In this document: piece after piece, positions 11,080 through 21,050 of the stretch | Position numbering within the stretch: the first letter of the stretch is position 1 | Layout: each line of letters starts with the position of its first letter | The notes under the pieces: model-generated | The model's database searches: none | Told to the model about the DNA's origin: nothing | The model's input: the letters and a program-made list of their open reading frames with translations, nothing else | Translations under genes and position numbers: made by a program | DNA from: Nemertoderma westbladi | Lineage: Eukaryota > Xenacoelomorpha > Nemertodermatida > Nemertodermatidae | Direction: 5' to 3' | NCBI GenBank assembly: GCA_032718475.1 | Contig: JAUCBJ010007893.1 | Span: 1-46,046, forward strand | Length of the DNA: 46,046 bases

Positions 11080-12571
11080 TTATTAAATTATTATTTATAC
11101 TTCAAAAATTTGTGGCACGAAACACATCACACGAAATGGAATTACAATAAAAGCAGGCCATTTAAAACCATCTTCAATCAATTAATTCAGCAACTTGGAA
11201 ACCTCATAAAAAAAATTATTCAAATTTGTTGAATTGACAAAGGTGGTTCTGGATTAACGAGACGAGGGTGGACCCAGAGCTATCGAGGGTGGTCCCTGAA
11301 TTAACGAGTGAGGACCCAGAGTTAATAGGGATATTCCCTGGATTAATAAAAAATAATTAATACCAAAACTAATAACAAAAAAACACCCAAAATATAATAC
11401 CAGCAAATACAGAAATATACTCATATTAACAAATAACACAAAAATAATTATTTAATAAAAAATTTAATATTGAACTTTTAAAGCTCTAAAATCATAAAGA
11501 AAACCCATGAAGGTGTATTCCAATTACAATTGTTCAACCCCAGTGATTTTAAAATACACCAGACATGTCAGAGAGCATTGTAAGTATTATTTCCTTTGTG
11601 CAACAATTAATTCTTCTTGATATATTATATGCAAAATTTTCATGCATATTCAAACAATCAAAAGCGTGAAACCGGTAGTCATACAGCAATTGGATGTCTT
11701 TAGTAGGATCGGAAACACTCTAGAGAACATTTAAAATAAACTTCATCATTCCAAAGTGAATACTTCTTGAGATATAGCCTTTCAAAAAATTAACCAATCA
11801 TAGACCACGTAGCAAAACCCGACAATCCAACAGCTATAAAACATCGTCAGTGAGTTAGGGCATACTCCAGAGAATATTCTTAGCTTTCAAACGTCATCCC
11901 AAAGTGAAGCAAACTCGAGTTATCGTCGTTCAAAGCATTAGCCAATCAGGCGCCGTATCTGATGACCACGGTATGGGGGTGACTTGGGACCTCAACGCGA
12001 GATTCAGAACACCATCCAAAACATATTCGCATAAAATCTTATCACTAATTGTCAAGGCCTAGGTATGTTTTCAGCGTTTGAATATTTGAGCCAATCAGGT
12101 GCCAGATACAGTGACCACGGTACGCGCATGACCTGAGACCCCAATGGAAGGTTCAGAGTACTGGCCAAAACATTTTCGCATCAAATTGTACCGTAAAATG
12201 TTACTGCATATCAGCAAAGTCACCTACCGGTATTTGATCAGCAAAAGATCAGGTCTGACTGTGTGATTTGGGTCTGATCATATTTTCCTTTGCATGCATA
12301 AGAAGCCCTTCAATGGTCACTATCCGCTACATTGATCTAATCCATATCGTCAGATAGCCCGTGTTGCTGTTATAAGATTTATTTTGATTTGGTGCGATTT
12401 GGGTAATTTTAGTTTTTTTGGGGTAAACTATGGTATTAATAACTTCCAGTAAAATCCCAACGTTAAGAACATTGCTAGAAACGTCAATCATCTATAGCCT
12501 ACAAACTAAGGGTAACTATCAGCCAGTTACTGTACATGGGCAGATGGGTATACTAAGTACAGGAGTACCCA
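11080..12571. other. Noncoding interval between the direct repeats
   Basis: There is no coding signal. At 11235-11345 three imperfect units of GGATTAACGAG / GAGGGTGGACCCAGAG form a short tandem repeat, which explains the small minus-strand frame there. From 11.6 to 12.2 kb the paired motif GCCAATCAGGCGCC / GCCAATCAGGTGCC recurs with neighbouring TGACCACGGTA, suggesting an old internal duplication. Confidence 0.45.
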
Positions 12572-12720
12572 GTACTTGGATATTCCTGTATTGACAATAC
12601 TCAACTATATGAAGATAGGGTACGTTTTGACTAAAATACGGCATCTGATGTAACGTTTTGACTAGGCCTATCTGCCAAAAGAACCTCCACTAAATATGCC
12701 ATACATGTAGGCCTACCATA
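12572..12720 (+). repeat. About 150-bp direct repeat, copy 2
   Basis: Second copy of the sequence at 10925-11079, with small insertions and deletions. The arrangement could be LTR-like, or a remnant of duplication of a dispersed element. Confidence 0.85.
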
Positions 12721-13024
12721 CCTGCACCGGTGCTCACTACAGACTGTGGAGATAGCTACCGGCAAGAGGTGCTTGGTATATAGTTTTAGTCAGTAATGGC
12801 ATACAGCAACTACTGACTTTATGATTTCATCAAGTTCATCAAACCAGGCTGACGACTCAGCTGTTTAATTAATTGCAGCCGGATTGGATAAATTATTAAT
12901 TAATTTGGGAAACTTTACTAATTACTAAAATCGTTAATTAGTTCGATTCAAAAGATTTTAGAATAATTATCATTTGTAAAATAGTAAACCGCTTTGATAC
13001 ACCTTGTGAATAAGGATTTGGGGA

Positions 13025-13047
13025 GCGGGGGGGCAAAGCCCCCCCGC
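13025..13047. other. Perfect GC-rich hairpin
   Basis: GCGGGGGGGC, an AAA loop, then GCCCCCCCGC form a perfect 10-bp stem in AT-rich DNA. The Helitron CTRR terminus does not follow on either strand, so its role is unknown. Confidence 0.6.
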
Positions 13048-13672
13048 CAATTAGGTAATTAAGTAATTAGTTAATTACTAATTAACGGTAGGAGATACGG
13101 CATCGGCGCCAGAGACTTTTTTGTGTAGAATAAAATTCCGAACAACTTTGTGATGTTACGTTTTTTCATAGCTCTTAGTGTTTTCGAGTTACGACGCTAA
13201 TTAGTTTTCGGCTAATTAGTACTAATTAACAGTAATAGGAGGGCCATAGCGATGACTGAACTTTTTTTAGATCTTACCGAGATGAACAAAAAAAAACACC
13301 GTTGCTAGGGGAAAAGCCAAATACTTTTCGAGAAAAATCAATTAGAAATCTTTAATCGCTAATTACTAATTAATTAATTAACAGATTTTTTCCACAAAAA
13401 CTCCTAGCTAGCGCGCTAGGGCCATCTACCAGATCGCGCAAACAGAATCGTTCTAGCTTTCGCCGTTCTCCTGGAAAAATCCTTTAAAAATCGACCTAAA
13501 AAAGATCAAAGGAGAGTGCCTACTTCTGACCACTGCTAGATAGTGGTTGTCGTATTAGGTTTTACTTTGGTGTTTATGTTGGTTCTCATGTTCCGTTAAA
13601 AAGGCTGCATTATTTATTCCTAATAAGACTCTGTCGAGCCTTTGGCTCTCCAGTGGCAGCCGAACCATCGAG

Positions 13673-15439
13673 ATTGGAACCAACTTTTACATAATAGTCA
13701 TTAAACATCGTAGCTATGGTAGAGGGATCAACATATGAGCGGGAATTTTGATTAATTAATGTTGGGGAGGTATTGGTAGATTTTCTATTTATTAATAAGT
13801 TTATTGATTTCCACATATTTCTAGCATTATTCTTATTCTTATCTAAATTGTTTTGAAAATATTCTTTTTTTGCATGTCGTATTGCACTTTTCAATGAGTT
13901 TCTATATCGCCGAAATTTTTTATTATTATCATCCGATGGATTCTTAATGTATAGGTAATAAAGATTATCCTTTCGTTTGATACAACGCTGCAATCCCTCG
14001 CTAATCCATGGTGTATTGATATTTCTTATTTTAACTTTTTTAATTGGAAATGTAGAATTGTATAATTTTATGAAAGTGTTTGTGAACAAATCATAGGCTA
14101 AGTTAGGATTTGCAGCATTAGTGTAAACATCCTCCCATTTTTCAATACGTAACAAGTTATTAAAGTTGTCTATTAGTGAGTCATTTATTTTTCGTGTTAA
14201 TATGTATTTTTCCGTTCTTTGTTTCTTATTAAGTGGCAATGGGTTATCCAGTAGGAATATTGGTAAGTGATCCGTGATTGCAGTAAAAAATATTCCAGAT
14301 TCGGTATCTTTGGATATAGTATTACAGTATATGTTATCAATACACGAAGCTGAATACTCAGTAATTCGAGTTGGTTTTGATATGGTTGGAAAAAAATTAA
14401 AGGAGCAAAAAAAGTTAAAAAAATCTTGTGTGTGAGCATGGCGATCCATTTTTAAAAGATCAACATTGAAGTCTCCCATAATGTAGCAAATTTTACCCTC
14501 ATCCGATATTTTTTTTAATACTGGTTCAAGTTTTGTGATAGTGTCTTGAATGTCTAGTCCAGGTGGGCGCTAAACCACGCCAACAATTACGTTTTTCGAT
14601 TTGGCCTGTGGGATTTCTACAAATAAAATTTCTGCATCGTAGTCATTCGATCTTTTGATGTTTAGGTCCTTTCTCTGTATTGCTGACATATTTTTATCAA
14701 CATAGAGACAAATTCCACCACCACTCTCTTTCGTTCTACTTTTAAAAAAAGCATCATAACCAAATATGTTAAATTTAGTCGTATCGTGTTTGTTTTCATC
14801 TATCCAAGTTTCAGACAGACCTATGATATTGAACTTGTTTTTTATTTGGTCTAAGAAAGAAAGTGTTTGATCGAAATTTGCATTTAGACTACGTGAGTTG
14901 AAATGTATTAATGAAAGTTTGTTAGGCTGTACATTATTAAATTTTGAGTTAAAATCGTCATAAAAATGATAATTACAGTTACGAATAGCTGAAAAATCAG
15001 ACTGAAGGTTTGAGTCAGGGTTAAAGTTGTTATCAAAATCCATTCCTGTCGAAGTGGTATTGTATGGTTTAAATAGCATACTATCAAGTGCTTCGATATT
15101 AACTGCTGAAGGAACTCTATAGTCTACTAGTGTTAATTTGAATTCGTCATTATCCTGTATCCATAAAAAAGGCAGGTTGTCGGCTAGACATTCAGGACGG
15201 TACCAATTGAGATTTGATTTCTGAAAATATCTATAATCTGTTGTGTTTAGAGATGGAGTAAAGCATTTCGTGTGATACCATTGTAGGCAGATGTCACAGC
15301 AGAGAGCTGCATGGTTTTTCCCCACTGAAATGTGACAGGTCCCATATGGATATTTTTTGAATTTCGCATTTGATGGTAAAAATGACCCGGTGGATCCTGT
15401 AAAGTGTTGTAAAAGTCCTGTAAAGGGTTGTACTGCCAT
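13673..15439 (-). pseudogene. LINE ORF2, N-terminal half: PHD-like finger and endonuclease
   Basis: It starts with ATG at 15439. Residues about 30-90 resemble a PHD finger (CCDIC, WYHTKC, then WYRPEC), but two expected zinc-binding cysteines are replaced, by Tyr in PYGTC and by Arg in WYRPEC. An AP-endonuclease domain follows: LIHFNSRSLN, the catalytic Glu in LSETW, GGGICLYV, then GDFNVDL and TDHLPIF. This enzyme nicks target DNA to prime reverse transcription. A TAG stop at 14570-14572 falls in the motif normally read VVYRPP, and the same frame continues past it to the GDFN motif. It is therefore a single nonsense change rather than a gene end. The 3' side is cut by the insertion at 13665. 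Confidence 0.88.
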
Positions 15440-15962
15440 AATAATTAAGATAGCTTAAAAAAAAATAAAATAAAGTAAATAAAATAACGACAAAATATAC
15501 ATACAAAATACAATACATACAGTACACATACATACATACATACACACATACACATACATCCCCATACAACCCCCCCCCCCCCCATCCCAAATACACATTT
15601 AACACCACAGAAAACAAATATACAAAACACAAACATAAAAATATACTGTACAATCCACAATGAACATGCAAGCCATCTAAAAGCACGACTATGTGGTGTA
15701 TAAGATTGAATCTGGTAACTGGCATATCGACTATTTTCTACAATATAAGGTATTATGATACATCTACTAGGTAATTTAAAATTTACAATTAAGTAGAAGA
15801 TATTATAATAATAGCAATTGAGTACGCAAAACATATTGATGATTATCGTATTAGGTCGATTTATTAGTTATTGTCTGACCACTGTAAACCTACGAAATAA
15901 AACTTGATAAATTTACATCTATAGGATCGAAATATGAAGTAAAGTAAAATATTATATTGCTA
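15440..15962 (-). other. ORF1-ORF2 spacer with microsatellites
   Basis: The spacer lies between the LINE's two reading frames. It contains a CATA/CACA-type microsatellite (about 15518-15560) followed by a tract of about 15 C. The open frames on the minus strand here (FVYLFSVV-like) are low-complexity products of these repeats. Confidence 0.6.
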
Positions 15963-16857
15963 TTAATGCCAATTGCCTGGCCGGGTTGCATAGTAACCGG
16001 GTACAGGCATGTAAGGATTATTTTGCCCCATCAACGGAGACGACATAGAGAAATGTTGAGGTGGTGTAGCGAAACCATCGACATTAAAACGATTGGTAGT
16101 GGGTATTACTCCTCTAGGGATGAAAGGCGAGTGGATGTCGTCGGAAGCGAATTGCGGGTTGGAGTGGAACCGATTTCCACTAATGGCAACACCAGGGCGC
16201 CATTGAGGTGATGGTCCCCTCCTGGACGGAGTAGCGACGGAGGTTGCAACATGCTTCTTTGCAGTTGTAACATTTTCAGAAGTAGAATCTGGCTTTGAAT
16301 GATTCATAGAGGATTCTAGGCGATGTATATCTTCCATAGATCGTATCATAATTGCATCTTTGTCTTTCGATTTACGGAGGAAAGTTGTCCCCTGACGAGT
16401 CCAACAGAAACTGAACTCGTGCTTTTTCTTGAATAATAGAGCAGCATTAAGAATCTTCTTGTTCGTGTCGCTTAAATCCTCGTTTATGTATATCTTTGAC
16501 CCTTGTAGTCCGGTTGGTAGATCTATTGGATTAGTAAACAAATGACGTCGGTTTATTATCAGATTATTTCGAGTTCTACGGTTAACAAACCTGTAAATCA
16601 CAGAACGTGGTCGTGTAGCTCTCGGATTATCGTGATTTTTGGGTTCAACGACGGCGGAGCCGATGCGGTGACAGTCCTCGATTTCCGACGCAGCGATGTC
16701 AACCCCTACCTTTTCTCCTATATCAATCACAAGGCGCTCAAGGTTATCCCGGTTAATTTCTTCCGGAATCCCATTAATTATAATGTTGTTATTACGCGAA
16801 TGCTGCTCCAGTTTGTTGACTGAGCCTGAAAGCGTGGATACTTCCGATTCGAGTTGG
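15963..16857 (-). pseudogene. LINE ORF1 protein with RRM-like domain (5' truncated)
   Basis: The ORF1 product of CR1/L2 elements binds element RNA. The readable frame begins in a heptad-like stretch (SGSVNKLEQHSRNN) and enters an RRM-like fold starting NIIINGIPEE. It continues with VIYRFVNRRTRNNLI, then KIYINEDLSDTNKKIL, where ORF1 proteins typically have YINEDLT. The C-terminal third is Pro/Ser/Asn-rich and ends at a stop at 15963. The start codon and most of the coiled coil are missing because the upstream side is replaced by a SINE at about 16867. The frame itself has no internal stop, so this half is better preserved than ORF2. Confidence 0.8.
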
Positions 16858-16866
16858 ATACTCCCC

Positions 16867-17044
16867 AGAGGAAACTCCAGTACTCATTTAGCTACCACTT
16901 AAGGATGCAAGGCAGATATGAGCCCTGGCTGGTCCCTTTAAAGCATTCGTGCCGAAACGAAAACTGCCCTGGCCCATGTGAGGATCGAACCCACGACCTA
17001 CAGGAGATGTGAATTCAATGCAACCACTACACCAAGATGGAACC
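16867..17044 (-). mobile_element. tRNA-derived SINE, copy 2
   Basis: Minus strand: an A-box-like TGGTGTAGTGGTTGC lies near 17020-17035 and an intact B box GGTTCGATCC at about 16981-16990. A body of about 110 bp follows (CATGGGCCAGGGCAGTTTTCG, GGGACCAGCCAGGGCTCATA). The A- and B-box spacing fits an internal RNA polymerase III promoter, but the region between cannot fold as a tRNA. It sits exactly where the LINE ORF1 frame ends, so it inserted into the LINE or abuts a truncated 5' end. A second head copy is at 3590-3665. Confidence 0.75.
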
Positions 17045-17054
17045 TTTAATGACA

Positions 17055-17117
17055 TATGTCAGGATGTGCTGATTCTATATCATCCACTAACGGATTCTGG
17101 TACCGTAGCCTGGAACT
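17055..17117 (+). repeat. Dispersed repeat family, copy C, left flank of TIR element
   Basis: This matches 42448-42512: ATGTCAGGATGTGCTGATTC, CATCCACTAACGGATTCTGG, AGCCTGGAACT. The match resumes at 19697 on the other side of the inserted element. Confidence 0.88.
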
Positions 17118-17175
17118 CCCTGCAAACATTTTGACGTTAATTTAACGTTAATTTACGTTAATATTCTACCATTCC

Positions 17176-17381
17176 AACGTTATTTTTTAACGTGCCCTTA
17201 CGTTAAATTAACGTATTATTGGCCGGGGTTACTACGTTAAAAATATACATAAATTGTACTCAAATCATACTAATTAACTCATGTCTGAAAATAACGTTAA
17301 CTGCCGTATATTGTGAACGTTATTTTTTAACGTGCCCTTACGTTAAATTAACGTATTATTGGCCGGGGTTACTACGTTAAA
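17176..17381 (+). repeat. Exact 66-bp direct repeat, offset 140 bp
   Basis: Positions 17176-17241 and 17316-17381 are identical, starting AACGTTATTTTTTAACGTGC and including GGCCGGGGTTACTACGTTAAA. They lie in the subterminal region of the TIR element. Confidence 0.95.
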
Positions 17382-18312
17382 TAAATACGTTAAAAAAATA
17401 CGTCAATAATACGTTAAAAAAATACGTCACTAATACGTTATTTTTGATTCAAAAGCATAAAAAAGATCAAGTTTGAGATTTACTTCATGGACCACAGCGG
17501 TAGTTACTTGGTGGACCTGCAAGGGACTGGGGGGGGGGGGGGGGACCTAACCCTAACACAGCCTAAGCCTACGCCCCTACACCTACTACACCTTAGGAGT
17601 GGAACCTTCAATGCATTTAGGCAAAATAAATATCGGATTATTTCTGAGAAGAATTATGATGACTTTTGATCAATTGCTAAGAAATTTGTTTAGATTTATA
17701 TAAAATACTATCACATACCTATTTGGCCTCTACGTTAGATAAATCATTTGATTAAATTATTTAAATTTATTAGTTATCAAACAATTTAATTGATAATTTA
17801 AAATTAAATTATAGGAAATTAATAACTATTTAGAGTCTGACGTCATTTAACGTTAGACTTGCGTTTTTTGCAGACGCTGGGGGTAGAATGAAACCAATTT
17901 ATTGTTTGTATTAACTACACTGTATATCAAACCTCACCAATCATTTAACGATGGTAACGAATGGTGTTTATTTTATTTAGCCACTCACACTGAATAAACG
18001 TAGTGCCGATTTTATATAAATACTTAGCAGTCGAAAATGAACTTATTTAACAAATTTTGCCCGGAATAAAAAATAATTCAAAGCTAAATTTACGGTATAT
18101 CGGTAATAAATCGGCATAACGTACTGTACTATATACAGTATTGACTAAATAAACTTCAATAAACAAAAATATGAGAAATAAACAAAACTACAGTATAAAA
18201 AAATAATACCAAAATTGAAAAAAATATTCAATATTGCATCGTTATAAATTCAATAATATTGCACATCCACATCACAATAATATATTGAAGAACATGTAAA
18301 CTAATTAATATT
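17382..18312. other. AT-rich interior of TIR element
   Basis: No gene. It begins with AATACGTTAAAAA / AATACGTCA repeats, contains a G tract at 17529-17543, and is otherwise AT-rich. Confidence 0.5.
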
Positions 18313-18398
18313 GCAGTTACAGTAGTTATATTATGGGAGTACAAAATAAAGACCTGCAGTTACAGTAGTTATATTATGGGAGTACAAAATAAAGACCT
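18313..18398 (+). repeat. 43-bp tandem duplication
   Basis: Two identical 43-bp units (18313-18355 and 18356-18398) start GCAGTTACAGTAGTTATATT and end AAATAAAGACCT. The last bases resemble the beginning of the adjoining minisatellite. Confidence 0.95.
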
Positions 18399-18419
18399 AA
18401 GACCCAACACCTTAAGACC

Positions 18420-19055
18420 AAAGACCCTACAAAAGTAAGACCCCCCTTCCCCGCCCTGGTACAATGTACGATCCCCCAGGTACAAAAGTAAGACCCCCCA
18501 GGTACAAACGTAAGACCCCCCCCCCCCCCCCCAAGGTACAAAAGTAAATCCCCCTGGTACAAAAGTAAGACCCCCTGGTACAAACGTAAGGCCCCCAGGT
18601 ACAAACGTAAGACCCACCCAGGTACAAAAGTAAGACCCCCAGGTACAAACGTAAGACCCCCCCCCCCCCCCCGAGGTACAAAAGTAAGACCCCCTGGTAC
18701 AAACGTAAGGCCCCCAGGTACAAACGTAAGACCCACGTGGCCCAGGTACAAAGGTAAGACTCCCCTGGAACAAAAGTAAGACCTCCAGGTACAAAAGTAA
18801 GACCTCCCCCCCTTAGGTACAAAAGTAGTGTAAGACCCCCAGGTACAAAAGTAAGTCCAAGTATGACCCCTCCAGGTACAAAAAGTAAGACCCCGCCAAG
18901 TACAAAAGTAAGACCCCCCTGGTACAAAAGTAAGACTCCCCTGAAACAAAAGTAAGACCCCCTAGTACAAAAGTATTAAGACCCCCCCAGGGAAAAAAGT
19001 AAGACCACACCCCCTCCCCCCCCCCCCAGGTACAAAAGTAAGACCACAAGGTACA
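18420..19055. repeat. C-rich minisatellite (GGTACAAAAGTAAGACCCCC)
   Basis: Roughly 25-30 variable units of about 20-24 bp are built on GGTACAAAAGTAAGACCCCC, with C tracts up to about 17 nt. The unit carries no stop on the minus strand, so spurious long frames rich in the GSYVCTWG / GLTFVPGG motifs appear in all three minus frames. They are not genes. Confidence 0.93.
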
Positions 19056-19160
19056 ACTTGAGTGATAGTTGCATGACACTGAATTACAACACTATATTCC
19101 GGGGGACCTGGTGCAATAAATATTAACGTGACTAAATTAAATTACAATTTTCTAATACAA

Positions 19161-19560
19161 GAATGATTCTATTTAACCAATGTCTGACGTTTCAAAATAA
19201 CGTTAAAAATCTATGTTAAAATTCAACGTTTGTTTAACGTTTGGGTTTAGTGATTTTTGTTCATGATTAAATTTAACCAATGTCAGACGTTTCAAAATAA
19301 CGTTAAAAATTGATGTTAAAATTGAACGTCGGTTTAACGTTTGGGTTTAGTCATTTTTGTACATGATTAAATTTAACCAATGTCAGACGTTTCAAAATAA
19401 CGTTAAAAATTGATGTTAAAATTCAACGTCTGTTTAACGTTTGTGTTTAGTCATTTTTGTTCATGATTAAATTTAACCAATGTCAGACGTTTCAAAATAA
19501 CGTTAAAAATTGATGTTAAAATTGAACGTCGGTTTAACGTTTGGGTTTAGTTGATTTTAG
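19161..19560 (+). repeat. Four tandem copies of an exactly 100-bp unit
   Basis: The anchor TGTCAGACGTTTCAAAATAA starts at 19181 (one variant base), 19281, 19381 and 19481. The units share TTTAACGTTTGGGTTTAGT and differ by a few substitutions. Period is exactly 100 bp. They occupy the right side of the TIR element. Confidence 0.95.
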
Positions 19561-19696
19561 ACATGTAGTTTTTAAACGATTATAAGACGTTAGAAAACGT
19601 TTGTTCTAAGTTATTTTTATAACTTTATTTTTCTAACCTAAAACAGACTAAAGTCTAACGTTAGATTAGCGTAATTAACGTAAAATGTTTGCAGGG

Positions 19697-20275
19697 CTAG
19701 ACCACTACAAAAACTGATGCGACATTATTACGATACGATATTCAATTCTCTATCTTATGCAATCTCAAATATTCAATTCGGTAACTGTACCTTCAATTCA
19801 ATATTCAAACTTAGTATTATTTCTGTGCTTCGTTATTTAATAATGTGATTAGATAAAAAATATAAATTAATGAAATATAATTCATCTGTTAATTATTACA
19901 AAAAAAAATCCAAAATTATATTAACATTTATATAGTTTTGAATTAAATGTTTCGAAATCAACAGTCATTCAATGAACTTATACAGCAGTGTCATATATCG
20001 TGTATCCCTTGGTTTAATCACTATTCTTTATTCAAGTATAACTGAATCCTGGCCGGCCGCCTTCACCCTCCACTGATAATTTAAAATCGTAACTCATTCA
20101 ATCTTTGACTAAATTATACCAAACTTGGTAAACATGTAATCTTGTCTATCGGCTAAAATAAACACAACTTGCTAAAATTTCCCCTATAATGTTTTTTCCT
20201 ATAGAACAGGATGGAGTTTTATTTTAGTAGTAAACAAGCTGTTATTTGCGTCGATTTTCACATGGAGAGGAAGAA
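19697..20275 (+). repeat. Dispersed repeat family, copy C, right part
   Basis: 19697-19723 continues the family after the TIR element (ACCACTACAAAAACTGATGC). 19740-20275 matches 43203-43727 almost base for base, for example GTGTATCCCTTGGTTTAATC in one and the GCGTATCCC variant in the other, and CTATAATGTTTTTTCCTATA in both. It is noncoding. Confidence 0.88.
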
Positions 20276-21050
20276 TATTTATTGCGCCTCCCCCCCCCCC
20301 CCCCCCTACCTGCAGTTAAGTGAAAATATTTCGGCACCATTTAATTTTATTATCACGGTCGCGCATCAAGTAGTCTGTCAAAAGATACAATTCATTATAA
20401 ACATAACAAAATTAATTATAATAATTCTAAAAATATAAGGCAGATGATCCTAAAGTTAGCTCTTTAGTCATTAACAATCTTATACATTGACAAGACTTAT
20501 ATAATAATTGATGTTGAATAATTATTATAAGATTAAAATATATTATTAGGAATTCGAAGAAAGCAAATTGTATTGAGTTAGTATTGGCAAGTTAATCTCA
20601 CAAACCAGTCTAGTCTAACTTTAGAGTAGCCTTGTTCGCATTGTTCCAGGTTTAGGCTTATAGATTCCACCGTCTTCGTTCCAGGTTTAATACTGTAATA
20701 TACCCCGTTATCCGTCTCGATCGCTTCGCTGTGCACCATCTTACTGGGTTTAATAAACTCCATCGCCTTTCTGTCGTTCTCTGTTTTGTAGATTACTTCG
20801 CCATCGTCTGATCGCTTTGGTTGCGTGTTTAATACTGTAATAGACTCACTCCGTCGCCATAGTATCGTTCTGGATACATTGAATAGACTCCATTGTCCAT
20901 CGTGATCGTTTCATTGTTTAGGTTTAATTGACACCGTCGCCTCCTCAGATTAGGAATCTGGCCGGGTTTTGTAGATTCCGCCATCGTTCAGCAGTTCAGT
21001 GTTTTCTGTTTTTAATCAAAGCCATAATTCCGGCACCGGCACCACGATCA
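20276..21050. other. Noncoding region with decayed repeat upstream of BEL pol
   Basis: A C tract lies at 20290-20306. At 20590-21000 the minus strand shows a degraded repeat around GGAGTCTATT / GGAATCTATAA, GACGGATAACGG and CCTGGAACGA motifs. It gives a 61-codon frame with NGVYYSIKPGTK. I recognise no protein family. Confidence 0.45.

Larger units (their letters stand above)
10600..13665. mobile_element. 3.07 kb insertion splitting the LINE
   Basis: The LINE frame stops after the codons for SNLD at 13673 and resumes with DANIPHADG at 10599. The flanks carry CATCCAG (10593-10599) and CATCGAG (13666-13672), a 7-bp direct repeat with one mismatch. The ends contain inverted TGGAGAGC motifs (10601-10608 and the complement near 13644-13651), but these are not exactly terminal. 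There is no open frame of note. The interior has a 150-bp direct repeat pair, TAATTAATT-rich DNA and a GC hairpin. It may itself be composite. Class unknown. Confidence 0.7.
8877..16866 (-). mobile_element. CR1/L2-like non-LTR retrotransposon, nearly full length, decayed and split
   Basis: Read on the minus strand, the order is ORF1 with an RRM-like domain (16857-15963), a spacer, then ORF2 with a PHD-like finger, an AP-type endonuclease and reverse transcriptase, and a C-terminal tail ending at 8877. This order is that of CR1/L2-group LINEs. ORF2 carries one nonsense codon and at least two frameshifts. It is cut by a 3.07 kb insertion at 10600-13665 between the endonuclease and RT domains. 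The 5' end is bounded by a SINE. Without the insertion the element is about 4.9 kb. It can no longer make its proteins. Confidence 0.85.
17118..19696. mobile_element. 2.58 kb TIR element rich in AACGTT and tandem repeats
   Basis: The left terminus CCCTGCAAACATTTT-GACGTTAATT is inverted at the right as AATTAACGT-AAAATGTTTGCAGGG (ending 19696), giving TIRs of about 24 bp with one indel. The flanks GGAACT | CTAGACCACTAC compare with the uninterrupted GGAACTACACCACTAC at 42508-42523. This defines the insertion and implies a 2-bp (CT) duplication at most. The interior has no transposase. It holds an exact 66-bp repeat pair, a 43-bp duplication, a C-rich minisatellite and a 4 x 100-bp array. Short duplication and CCC/CAC-type ends would fit a CACTA/EnSpm-like group, but that is a guess. 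Confidence 0.87.

Noticed and set aside
13025-13047. GC hairpin as a Helitron 3' end or a terminator.
   Set aside because: No CTRR follows on either strand and no Helitron 5' end is seen; terminators of the bacterial type are not relevant here.
15294-15834. Minus-strand hydrophobic open frames of 129-143 codons.
   Set aside because: They overlap the LINE ORF2 start and read through microsatellites and a C tract; no family is recognisable.
16981-17040. A tRNA gene on the minus strand.
   Set aside because: A- and B-box motifs exist, but acceptor and anticodon stems cannot be paired, and the sequence recurs as a repeat; a SINE head fits better.
18369-19079. Overlapping minus-strand frames rich in GSYVCTWG and FVPGG motifs.
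   Set aside because: They are translations of the C-rich minisatellite inside a TIR element.
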